Part shown: positions 7,180-13,352 of the stretch, in pieces
Layout: every line of letters begins with the position of its first letter
How positions within the stretch are numbered: the first letter of the stretch is position 1
Position numbers and translations under genes: made by a program
Notes under the pieces: model-generated
What the model saw: the letters and a program-made list of their open reading frames with translations, nothing else
What the model was told of the DNA's origin: nothing
Databases searched by the model: none
DNA from: 66-474 sp036568625
GTDB lineage: Bacteria; Pseudomonadota; Gammaproteobacteria; Xanthomonadales; Rhodanobacteraceae
DNA: 13,352 bases
Reading direction: 5' to 3'
Assembly (NCBI GenBank): GCA_036568625.1
Contig: DATCSF010000309.1
Coordinates: 1 to 13,352, forward strand

Positions 7180-7910
7180 TCGAAGTGGAAGACCTGCACA
7201 AGGCGTTCGGCCAGGTGAAAGCCGTCGACGGCGTCACCTTCACCGCCCGCGACGGCGAGATCACGGGTCTGCTCGGTCCGAACGGCGCCGGCAAGACCAC
7301 CACCTTGCGGATGCTCTACACCCTGATGAAGCCCGATGCCGGGCAGGTGCTGGTGGATGGCATCGACGCGGCGGCCGATCCCGTCGCGGTGCGGCGCCGG
7401 CTGGGCGTGCTGCCCGATGCGCGCGGCCTGTACAAACGCCTGAGCGCGCGCGAGAACATCGAGTATTTTGCGCGCCTGCACGGCATCGAAACGCGGGTGA
7501 TGCAGCAGCGGCGCGACAGCCTGGTCGATGCGCTGGACATGCACGACATCCTGGATCGCCGTACCGAGGGCTTTTCGCAGGGCCAGCGGGTGAAGACCGC
7601 GATCGCGCGCGCGCTGGTCCACGATCCGAAGAACGTGATCCTGGACGAGCCCACCAACGGTCTCGATGTGATGGCCACGCGCGGCCTGCGCGCCTTCATC
7701 CGCAAGCTCAAGGCCGAGGGCCGCTGCGTGCTGTTCTCCAGCCACATCATGCAGGAGGTCGCGATGTTGTGCGACCGCATCGTGGTGATCGCGTCCGGGC
7801 GCGTGGTGGCCGATGAATCGCCCGACGCACTGCGCGCGCAGACCGGCGAAGCCAACCTCGAGGATGCATTCGTGAAACTGATCGGCAGCGAAGAAGGATT
7901 GGCGGCATGA
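7176..7910 (+). CDS. ABC transporter ATP-binding subunit, NatA-like
   Basis: A 244-residue ATPase that would energise the ABC-2 permease encoded just downstream. Motifs in order: Walker A GPNGAGKT (34-41), signature FSQGQ (133-137, in place of LSGGQ), Walker B VILDEP (154-159), D-loop NGLD, and switch histidine in FSSH (His190). The Q-loop reads VLPDARGLY with Asp in place of Gln, a feature of NatA-type exporters. The start at ATG 7176 overlaps the hydrolase stop as ATGA and gives the usual MIEVEDLHKAFG N-terminus; the longer open frame upstream belongs to the hydrolase region. NatAB exports sodium in Bacillus, but many relatives export other compounds, so the substrate is open. Confidence 0.93.
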   Translation: MIEVEDLHKAFGQVKAVDGVTFTARDGEITGLLGPNGAGKTTTLRMLYTLMKPDAGQVLVDGIDAAADPVAVRRRLGVLPDARGLYKRLSARENIEYFARLHGIETRVMQQRRDSLVDALDMHDILDRRTEGFSQGQRVKTAIARALVHDPKNVILDEPTNGLDVMATRGLRAFIRKLKAEGRCVLFSSHIMQEVAMLCDRIVVIASGRVVADESPDALRAQTGEANLEDAFVKLIGSEEGLAA

Positions 7911-7957
7911 ATCCGACCAGCTACAAGAATTTGCGTCAATCGGAGTGTGCCGCATGA
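7907..7957 (+). CDS. 16-codon mini-ORF linking ABC ATPase and permease
   Basis: ATG 7907 overlaps the ATPase stop as ATGA. The frame reads MNPTSYKNLRQSECAA and stops at TGA 7955-7957, which itself overlaps the permease ATG 7954 as ATGA. It could act as a translational relay carrying ribosomes across the 43-nt gap, or be a relic. A ribosome-binding site for the permease (CGGAG, 7941-7945) lies inside it. There is no evidence that the peptide has a function of its own. Confidence 0.35.
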   Translation: MNPTSYKNLRQSECAA

Positions 7958-9129
7958 ATGCGACGCTGACGGTGTGGTGGAAGGAAGTCCGCGAAAACCT
8001 GCGCGACAAGCGCACGGTGTTCAGCGCGCTGATCTACGGTCCGTTGATCGGGCCGGTCATGTTCGTGGTGCTGATGAACGTGCTGGTCGGCCACGAAATG
8101 AAAAAGGCGGAAGGGCCGTTGAAGGTGCCGGTAATCGGTGCCGAGCACGCGCCCAACCTGATCGGCGCCCTGAAGCAATGGGGCCTGGTGCCGCAGCCGC
8201 CGGTGGCCGACCCCGACAAGGCGGTGCGCGATCGCGATGCCGACGTGGTGATGCGCATCCCGGCCGATTACGGCAAGGCCTGGTCGAAGGGTGAGCCCGC
8301 GCAGGTGGACTTGATTTTCGATGCCTCGCAACAGGGCAGCAACACGCCGACCCAGCGCCTTGAAAACCTGCTGAAGCGTTACAGCCGCGAACAGGGCGCC
8401 TTGCGCCTGCTGGCGCGCGGCCTGTCGCCCAGCATCGCCGCACCCATTGTCGTCAGCGAACGCGACCAGTCCACGCCGCAATCGCGCGCGGGCATGTTCC
8501 TGAGCTTTTTGCCGTATTTCTTTGTGATCGCGGTTTACATCGGCGGCATGTATCTCGCGATCGACCTGACCGCCGGCGAGCGCGAACGCCAGTCGCTGGA
8601 ACCGTTGTTCGCCAATCCCGTGGCACGCTGGCGGGTGCTGGTCGGCAAGCTCGGCGCGATCTGTTCGTTTTCGTTGGCGAGCCTGGTGCTGACGGCCGTC
8701 GGGTTTTCCATCGCGGGCCACGTGATGCCGGCCGAGAAACTGGGCATGACGTTCGACCTCGGCCCTGGATTCATCATCGATGCGATCCTGCTGGAACTGC
8801 CTCTGATCGCGCTGTTCGCGGTGCTCGAAACGCTGGTGGCCGCGTTCGCCAAGAGCTACCGCGAGGCGCAGACCTACCTCAGTTTCCTGATGATCATCCC
8901 GATCGTCCCGTCGATGCTGATGGGCTTCCTGCCGGTGAAGCCGGCGCACTGGATGTACGCGATCCCGCTGCTGGGCCAGCAGATCGGGATCAGCGACCTG
9001 TTGCGCGGCAATCCCGTGTCCGCGGGCGACATCGGGATCGCGCTGGTGTGCGGATTTGCGCTGGCGTTCGTGATCGGCGTCGGGACCGCGCTGGTTTACC
9101 GCAGTGAACGACTGGCGATTTCCGCCTGA
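7954..9129 (+). CDS. ABC-2 type transporter permease, NatB-like
   Basis: A 391-residue inner-membrane subunit (COG1668/NatB type) pairing with the upstream ATPase. One transmembrane helix (about 22-46) is followed by a large extracytoplasmic domain (about 47-175), then five more helices: GMFLSFLPYFFVIAVY, the ICSFSLASLVLTAVGF region, AILLELPLIALFAVLE, YLSFLMIIPIVPSMLMG and IGIALVCGFALAFVIG. Between helices 2 and 3 is the cytoplasmic TAGERERQSLEPLFANPV motif characteristic of this family. Start ATG 7954 is preferred: it has GGAG 8 nt upstream and an ATGA overlap with the mini-ORF, whereas GTG 7945 would add only three residues. It is the last gene of the operon; no clear plus-strand terminator was found downstream. 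Confidence 0.92.
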   Translation: MNATLTVWWKEVRENLRDKRTVFSALIYGPLIGPVMFVVLMNVLVGHEMKKAEGPLKVPVIGAEHAPNLIGALKQWGLVPQPPVADPDKAVRDRDADVVMRIPADYGKAWSKGEPAQVDLIFDASQQGSNTPTQRLENLLKRYSREQGALRLLARGLSPSIAAPIVVSERDQSTPQSRAGMFLSFLPYFFVIAVYIGGMYLAIDLTAGERERQSLEPLFANPVARWRVLVGKLGAICSFSLASLVLTAVGFSIAGHVMPAEKLGMTFDLGPGFIIDAILLELPLIALFAVLETLVAAFAKSYREAQTYLSFLMIIPIVPSMLMGFLPVKPAHWMYAIPLLGQQIGISDLLRGNPVSAGDIGIALVCGFALAFVIGVGTALVYRSERLAISA

Positions 9130-9224
9130 CGGAAAACAGCAAGCCTCATTGTCTCCTCCAGGACGGCGTGACGTGCTGCGCGTCGGCCGGGCACCGGTGC
9201 ATCACGCTGCACTTCACCGGTTCC

Positions 9225-9265
9225 AAAAATAAAATGCCCCGAGAGCCAGGGGGGAGCTCTCGGGG
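9225..9265 (-). terminator. Rho-independent terminator ending the sX13-like RNA
   Basis: A perfect 10-bp stem CCCCGAGAGC/GCTCTCGGGG with a 9-nt loop is followed on the minus strand by CATTTTATTTTT (9236-9225). The same hairpin carries the third C-rich loop, so it would serve both termination and target pairing. Confidence 0.85.
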
Positions 9266-9348
9266 CGGGCGATGCCAAATCTGGGGAGGGATTTGGCATC
9301 GGGGTTCGCTCAGGGAGGTGAGTGAACCGGGACGCCGTTGCGTGCGTC
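9225..9348 (-). ncRNA. sX13: sX13-like small regulatory RNA with C-rich hairpin loops
   Basis: Read on the minus strand, a transcript starting near 9348 would fold into four hairpins. First is a 5' hairpin GGACGC/GCGTCC (9349-9344 with 9335-9330). Second is a 9-bp stem with one G-U pair (9328-9320 with 9311-9303), loop ACCUCCCU. Third is a perfect 10-bp stem (9300-9291 with 9280-9271), loop CCCUCCCCAG. Fourth is a perfect 10-bp stem (9265-9256 with 9246-9237), loop UCCCCCCUG, followed by a U-rich tail. About 123 nt, three stem-loops with C-rich loops and a position beside polA match the Xanthomonas sX13 RNA as I remember it (about 115 nt, Hfq-independent, acting on G-rich motifs near ribosome-binding sites). 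Assignment rests on structure and context, not an alignment. Confidence 0.8.
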
Positions 9349-9354
9349 CGAAGC

Positions 9355-9384
9355 GTTAGATGGGGCCCGCTCCTGGAAGTTCAA
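9355..9384 (-). promoter_or_regulatory. Promoter of the sX13-like RNA
   Basis: On the minus strand, -35 TTGAAC (9384-9379), an 18-bp spacer and -10 TCTAAC (9360-9355), each matching four of six consensus bases. An A7 tract at 9395-9389 lies just upstream where an UP element would be. The predicted start at 9348-9347 coincides with the first base pairs of the 5' hairpin. Confidence 0.6.
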
Positions 9385-9429
9385 ATTCTTTTTTTGATTC
9401 GGTTCAGAGATCGTTCATCGCCGGATTGG

Positions 9430-9462
9430 CCATGACTAAAGTCATGGTTTGGACGTCCAAAC
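9430..9462. repeat. Two abutting perfect palindromes between polA and the small RNA
   Basis: CCATGACT-AA-AGTCATGG (9430-9447) is directly followed by the 16-bp palindrome GTTTGGAC/GTCCAAAC (9447-9462), sharing one G. They lie about 45 bp upstream of the small RNA -35 and 209 bp past the polA stop. No T-tract follows on either strand, so they are not an obvious terminator. The rest of 9463-9670 shows nothing I can identify. Confidence 0.6.
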
Positions 9463-9670
9463 GGCGAGTCGCGAACGTGCAGGGGTGGCCCGGCGCAAGC
9501 CACGGGACGGCTGCATCAGGGCCGTTGCAAAAACGGTTGCCATCAAAAAGCCAGAATTGTCGAAGGTTCGTCGAGCGCAGCGGATGTTTGTTGTCGCGCG
9601 CGGCGCGAGGATCGTTCCCCGTGCGGGAAGAAGGCAGGAGCGAGGTCGGCCGTGGCGACGGACGCAACAC

Positions 9671-12469
9671 TCAATGGGCTTCGCCCCAGTTCGCGCCTTG
9701 CCCGATATCGACCAGCAGGGGCACGCCGAGTTCCGCCGCCCCCTGCATGCGCTGGCGCACGCCTTCGCGCACCGCCTCGACCGCGTCCGCCCGTACCTCG
9801 AACACCAGCTCGTCGTGCACCTGCATCAGCATGTGGGCGTCGTCACGTTTTTCTAACCATTGATCGATCGCCACCATTGCGCGCTTGATGATGTCGGCCG
9901 CAGTGCCCTGCATCGGCGCGTTGATCGCCGCGCGCTCGGCGCCGGCGCGTTGGGCCGCGTTGCGGGAACGCAGCGCTTCCAGATACAGCCGCCGTCCGAA
10001 CAGGGTTTCCACGTAACCGTCACGGCGCGCCTGATCGCGGGTGGAATCCATGAACGCCTTCACCCCGGGATAACGCTGGAAGTAGCGTTGCACGTACTCC
10101 GCCGCTTCGCCGCGCGGGATGCCGAGGCGCTGGGCGAGCCCGTGCGCGCTCATGCCGTACATCAGCCCGAAGTTGATCATCTTGGCGACGCGGCGCTGCT
10201 CGAACGTGACCTCGTCGAGTGCGACGGCGAACACCTCGGCGGCGGTGGCGCGATGCACGTCCCGATCGTCCTGGAATGCACGGGTCAACCCCGGATCCCC
10301 GGACAGGGAAGCCATGATCCTGAGTTCGATCTGCGAGTAATCGGCTGCCAATACCCGCCAGCCTTCCGGCGCGATGAAGGCCTCGCGGATGCGTCGCCCC
10401 TCCTCGTTGCGCACCGGGATGTTCTGCAGGTTCGGGTCGGTGGACGAAAGCCGGCCAGTCGCGACCGCCGCCTGGTGATAGCAGGTGTGCACGCGGCCGG
10501 TGCGAGGGTTGACCATTTCCGGCAGCTTGTCGGTGTAGGTCGAACGCAATTTCGCCAGTTGCCGGTAGTCCAGGATCATCCGCGGCAATTCGTGCTGGTC
10601 GGCAATCGCTTCCAGCGCTTCCTCGTTGGTGGACGGCTGCCCGGTCGGCGTCCTCAACTTCGCCGGCAGACCCAGTTCGTCGAACAGCAGCGCCTGCAGT
10701 TGCTTGGGGGAATCGACGTTGAACTCGCGTCCAGCGATGTGTTGCATCCCGGTTTGCAATGCGTGCATGCGCTTGCCGAGTTGCTGGCTCTGACCGCGCA
10801 AGGCCGCGATGTCGATCAGTACCCCGCGCTGCTCCATCCGCGCCAGCACCGGCACCAGCGGCATCTCGATGTCGGTGAACAACTTCTTGAGGCTGGGCTG
10901 GGTTTGGAGTTGCGGCCACAGGGCCTGGTGCAGACGCAAGGTGACATCGGCGTCCTCGGCCGCGTACTTGCACGCGGTGTCCAGATCGACCTGCGAGAAC
11001 GGGATCTGCTTGGCGCCCCTGCCGGCCACGTCCTCGTAATGGATGGTGTCATGATCCAGCCAGCGCTTGGCCAGCGTATCCATGTCGTGGCGGTTCGCGG
11101 TCGCGTTCAGCACGTAGGATTCCAGCATGGTGTCGAACGCGATGCCGTTCACGATGATTCCGTAATGCGACAGCACGTTGCAGTCGTACTTCGCGTGTTG
11201 GCCGACCTTGCAACGTGCGCTGTCTTCGAGAATCGGCTTCAACGCGGCCAGCACATCATCGAGTGCAAGCTGCTGCGGTGTGCCGGGGTAGTCGTGGCCG
11301 ACCGGGATGTAACAGGCCTTGCCGGCCTCGACCGAAAATGAAAGCCCCACCAGGTGCGCCCGCATCGGGTCGAGCGAAGTGGTTTCGGTGTCGAACGCGA
11401 TGAGCTCGGCGGTGCGCAGTTGCGTGAGCCAGGCGTCGAGTTGTTTGCGCGTGGTGATGAGTTCGTAGATGCCCGTGGAGGCATCCTCTTCGTCATCCCG
11501 GACGCCGCGAAGCGGCGATCCGGAACCCAGTGTCTTTCGATTCGTGAGTCCAAAGTCACTGGGTTCCGGGTTCAGCCCTGCGGGCTGTCCCGGAATGACG
11601 ACGGATTTTGAATCGTTCCCTCCAGATTGCTTATCCAACTCCGCCAATGCCTGCCGAAATTCGTAGCGTGCATACAGTTCGCGCAACGCCTCCACGTCGC
11701 GCTCGCGCAATTTGAGGTCGCGCGGGCCCCCGGCAAGCTCGACATCGGTGCGGATCGTGGCGAGTTGCCGCGACAGCGGCAGTTGCGGCAGCGCCGCGCG
11801 CAGGTTTTCGCCGATCTTGCCGCCGACAGCTCCGGCGTTCGCCATCACCTCGTCCAGCGAACCGTACTCGGTCAACCATTTCGCTGCGGTCTTGGGACCG
11901 CACTTCACGACCCCTGGAATGTTGTCGATCGAATCGCCCATCAAGGCGAGGTAATCGACGATGCGTTCGGGCGGCACGCCGAATTTCCCGATCACCCCAT
12001 CGCGATCGAGCTTCGAATGCGTCATGGTGTTGACCAGCGTCACGCCCGGGCGCACCAGTTGCGCGAAATCCTTGTCGCCGGTGGAGACCTCCACCTCGAT
12101 GCCCTCGGCGGCGGCGCGCGTCGCCAGCGTGCCGATCACGTCGTCGGCTTCGACGTCCGGGACGCGCAAGATGGGAAATCCGAGCGCCTCGACGATTTTC
12201 ATCATCGGCTCGACCTGCGTGCGGAGGTCATCCGGCATGGGCGGGCGATTGGCCTTGTAGGCGGGATAAAGTTCATCGCGGAACGTCGGACCCGGTGCAT
12301 CGACCACGAACGCGGCGTAGTCCGGTTTCTCGCTCAGCGTCGCGCGCAGCATGTTGACTACGCCGAACAGCGCGCCGGTGGGTTCGCCCGCGGCGTTGCT
12401 GAGCGGCGGCAACGCGTGGAAAGCGCGGTACAGATAGCTGGAACCATCGATGAGCGTAAGCCTGATCAT
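9671..12469 (-). CDS. polA: DNA polymerase I
   Basis: A 932-residue DNA polymerase I (E. coli 928) for Okazaki-fragment maturation and repair synthesis. The 5'-nuclease domain (about 1-280) has metal-binding acidic residues in LIDGSSYLYRAF (D8), EADDVIG (107-113), STGDKDF (D132, D134) and GDSIDNIPG (D179, D182). The 3'-5' exonuclease (about 330-520) keeps all DEDD residues: D360 and E362 in DTET, D429 in KYDCNVL, Y502 and D506 in YAAEDAD, so proofreading should be active. The polymerase domain has motif A DYSQIELR (D710), motif B RRVAKMINFGLMYG (759-772) and motif C QVHDE (D886). Residues about 290-327 are encoded by an in-frame palindromic repeat. Start ATG 12469 matches the family N-terminus. 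Confidence 0.98.
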   Translation of the reverse strand: MIRLTLIDGSSYLYRAFHALPPLSNAAGEPTGALFGVVNMLRATLSEKPDYAAFVVDAPGPTFRDELYPAYKANRPPMPDDLRTQVEPMMKIVEALGFPILRVPDVEADDVIGTLATRAAAEGIEVEVSTGDKDFAQLVRPGVTLVNTMTHSKLDRDGVIGKFGVPPERIVDYLALMGDSIDNIPGVVKCGPKTAAKWLTEYGSLDEVMANAGAVGGKIGENLRAALPQLPLSRQLATIRTDVELAGGPRDLKLRERDVEALRELYARYEFRQALAELDKQSGGNDSKSVVIPGQPAGLNPEPSDFGLTNRKTLGSGSPLRGVRDDEEDASTGIYELITTRKQLDAWLTQLRTAELIAFDTETTSLDPMRAHLVGLSFSVEAGKACYIPVGHDYPGTPQQLALDDVLAALKPILEDSARCKVGQHAKYDCNVLSHYGIIVNGIAFDTMLESYVLNATANRHDMDTLAKRWLDHDTIHYEDVAGRGAKQIPFSQVDLDTACKYAAEDADVTLRLHQALWPQLQTQPSLKKLFTDIEMPLVPVLARMEQRGVLIDIAALRGQSQQLGKRMHALQTGMQHIAGREFNVDSPKQLQALLFDELGLPAKLRTPTGQPSTNEEALEAIADQHELPRMILDYRQLAKLRSTYTDKLPEMVNPRTGRVHTCYHQAAVATGRLSSTDPNLQNIPVRNEEGRRIREAFIAPEGWRVLAADYSQIELRIMASLSGDPGLTRAFQDDRDVHRATAAEVFAVALDEVTFEQRRVAKMINFGLMYGMSAHGLAQRLGIPRGEAAEYVQRYFQRYPGVKAFMDSTRDQARRDGYVETLFGRRLYLEALRSRNAAQRAGAERAAINAPMQGTAADIIKRAMVAIDQWLEKRDDAHMLMQVHDELVFEVRADAVEAVREGVRQRMQGAAELGVPLLVDIGQGANWGEAH
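11490..11601. repeat. Palindromic repeat element inserted in frame within polA
   Basis: A roughly 110-bp element with imperfect terminal inverted repeats: TCGTCATCCCGGAC at the left, TCGTCATTCCGGGAC read from the right. Inside are a hairpin CGCCGC-GAA-GCGGCG (11503-11517), a long central stem of 18 bp with one mismatch (CCGGAACCCAGTG.CTTT, 11520-11537 with 11552-11569), and a hairpin CAGCCC-TGC-GGGCTG (11573-11587). The folded form is a cloverleaf-like shape. Sequences of this kind (GTCATNCCGG...AACCCAGTG) occur as dispersed intergenic repeats in Xanthomonadales and relatives. Here it has no stop codon in the polA frame and adds about 37 residues to the linker. Confidence 0.8.
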
Positions 12470-12549
12470 CCGCGGATTGTCGCATGCACGCCGAGCTCAC
12501 GCGGCGCGTGTATGCTGGCGATGCAGACTGTCGCTACGGGAGAAGAGCC

Positions 12550-13038
12550 GTGAAAGCGCTTGTGTGGTTATCGGCCTGTGCGTTGCTGGTCGGCGTGCCT
12601 GCCGCGCAGGCGCAGCAGGTGCTGGCGGCCTCCTCGTCACCACCGCCGCCCGGTTCGGCCTTGCCGCCTCCCGGCATCAACGATCCGGGCGCGAAGCCGC
12701 AGTCGGTGCCGTTGCCCAGCACCGGCATTCCGCCATCGGTCGCACCCGCCGCGCGGCAGCAGGGCGGCAGCGGCGACAGCACCAATGTCAGCGTGCGCAC
12801 CGACGCCAATGGCGACACCATAGAGGAATACCGTCGCAACGGCACCGTCTACATGGTGCGCATCACGCCCAGGAATGGCGTTACCCAGACCTACAAGGTC
12901 GACAGCTCCAACGGGAATCTGATGCACGACCCGAAACTGGGGCCGGTGTCGCCGGTGTATTACGACATCTATAAATGGGGCGGGCCCAGGAAGCCGGCCA
13001 GCAGCGCACCGCCGGCTCAGCCGTCCAGTTCCGGATAA
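12550..13038 (+). CDS. Exported DUF2782-like protein
   Basis: A 162-residue protein of unknown function. GTG 12550 is the preferred start because GGGAG (12538-12542) precedes it at 7 nt and it yields a clean signal peptide (MKALVWLSACALLVGVPAAQA, cleavage after AQA). The frame is also open from ATG 12484, which would bury the signal behind 22 charged residues. After a Pro/Ser-rich segment (about 30-75) comes the family-like core: RTDANGDTIEEYRRNGTVYMVRITPRNG, a TYKVDSSNGNL strand, and the ending PVYYDIYKW. Genes of this family sit beside polA in other gammaproteobacteria, as I recall. It is divergent from polA across 80 bp, with a weak -10-like TATGCT at 12511-12516. Its last 22 bp overlap the convergent transferase gene. 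Confidence 0.85.
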   Translation: MKALVWLSACALLVGVPAAQAQQVLAASSSPPPPGSALPPPGINDPGAKPQSVPLPSTGIPPSVAPAARQQGGSGDSTNVSVRTDANGDTIEEYRRNGTVYMVRITPRNGVTQTYKVDSSNGNLMHDPKLGPVSPVYYDIYKWGGPRKPASSAPPAQPSSSG

Positions 13039-13352
13039 CGGCGGAAGATGCCGTCGTTGTTGAAGGGGATGCGCCGCGGCGAGGCCAAATAAGCTGCGAT
13101 GGCGGGACGTGCGGCGATGCGGTCGTGCAGTTCAACGGTGAGCGGCAGCGCTGCTTCCAGTCGGCGCATGGCCCGGGGAAACGCGTAGCGCAGGCCTTCG
13201 ATGGCTTGGAACAACGACAGGTCGGCGTATCCGATTGCGCTGCCGACGAGGCAGCGCTGCCGTCCGCGCCCGTTGTTTGCCAGCACCCGTTCGAACCAGC
13301 CGAGGAATTTCGGCAGGCGTTCGCGCCGCAAGTGCGCGCTGCGGCGTTTGGC
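13017..13352 (-). CDS. Glutathione S-transferase-like protein (partial, N-terminus off window)
   Basis: The open frame enters at the right edge and gives the last 111 residues. They look like the helical C-terminal domain of a cytosolic glutathione S-transferase: LPKFLGWFERVLANNG, then GSAIGYADLSLFQAIEGLRYAFP, where the SAIGYADLSLF segment corresponds to the conserved (S/T)xADxxLF N-capping/hydrophobic-staple region, then the final RPAIAAYLASPRRIPFNNDG. The glutathione-binding thioredoxin-fold domain is outside the window, so the class cannot be decided. The stop TGA (13019-13017) lies inside the 3' end of the DUF2782-like gene, giving a 22-bp convergent overlap. Confidence 0.8.
   Translation of the reverse strand, partial: AKRRSAHLRRERLPKFLGWFERVLANNGRGRQRCLVGSAIGYADLSLFQAIEGLRYAFPRAMRRLEAALPLTVELHDRIAARPAIAAYLASPRRIPFNNDGIFRRYPELDG

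Noticed and set aside
9191..9220. Plus-strand terminator after the ABC permease
   Set aside because: ACCGGTG...CACCGGT can pair, but the loop is long and only A-rich sequence follows, so it is not a convincing rho-independent terminator.
9236..9328. Plus-strand CsrB/RsmZ-like RNA with GGA-containing loops
   Set aside because: On the plus strand the loops are G-rich and do contain GGA, but there is no plus-strand promoter or T-tract. The minus strand has promoter, terminator and C-rich loops matching sX13.
9447..9462. Integron attC-type recombination site
   Set aside because: GTTTGGAC/GTCCAAAC superficially resembles core sites, but the spacing and R/L box layout are wrong and there is no integrase or cassette.
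9404..9670. Minus-strand frame of 88 codons after polA
   Set aside because: Its end is encoded by the two palindromes. It has no domain, no clear ribosome-binding site, and lies just upstream of the small RNA promoter.
9860..11341. Plus-strand open frame of 493 codons
   Set aside because: Antisense to polA, whose frame carries every catalytic motif of DNA polymerase I.
11490..11601. tRNA-like cloverleaf
   Set aside because: The fold is cloverleaf-like, but there is no acceptor stem/CCA geometry, T-loop or anticodon consensus, and the sequence matches a palindromic repeat.

Overview
The window looks like a chromosomal segment of a high-GC gammaproteobacterium of the order Xanthomonadales, most likely Rhodanobacteraceae (Rhodanobacter/Dyella/Frateuria type). 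This is inferred from codon use, the polA neighbourhood (DUF2782-like gene on one side, an sX13-like small RNA on the other), and the families of short palindromic repeats. No phage, integrase, insertion sequence or CRISPR array is visible.

Region 1 (1-4580, minus strand) is a tripartite RND efflux operon in the order outer-membrane factor, periplasmic adaptor, inner-membrane RND permease (cut by the window edge). The first two genes overlap by ATGA. The adaptor and permease are separated by 81 bp holding two repeat units in inverted orientation (a REPIN-like doublet). One unit folds into a perfect 13-bp hairpin that contains the likely permease ribosome-binding site. The other appears to encode the last residues of the adaptor.

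Region 2 (4720-9129, plus strand) is a tightly coupled operon with a strong sigma70-like promoter. Its start point is covered by a perfect 22-bp inverted repeat. The genes are a multi-pass membrane protein whose reading frame appears broken, a 66-residue Cro/CylR2-like DNA-binding protein, a membrane-anchored periplasmic alpha/beta hydrolase with a TAP-like C-terminus, a NatA-like ABC ATPase and a NatB-like ABC-2 permease. Almost every junction is an ATGA stop/start overlap, including both ends of a 16-codon mini-ORF between the ATPase and the permease. The layout recalls the CylR1/CylR2 pair of Enterococcus, here apparently controlling a hydrolase-exporter module of unknown substrate.

Region 3 (9130-9670) has no convincing protein gene. 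On the minus strand it holds a promoter, a 5' hairpin and three hairpins with C-rich loops, the last being a rho-independent terminator. This matches what I remember of sX13, an Hfq-independent small RNA of Xanthomonas. Two abutting perfect palindromes lie upstream of its promoter.

Region 4 (9671-13352) contains polA on the minus strand, encoding complete DNA polymerase I with all three domains and intact catalytic residues. A roughly 110-bp palindromic repeat is inserted in frame in the linker between the 5'-nuclease and proofreading domains. Next come a divergent exported DUF2782-like protein and, converging on it with a 22-bp overlap, the C-terminal part of a glutathione S-transferase-like gene.
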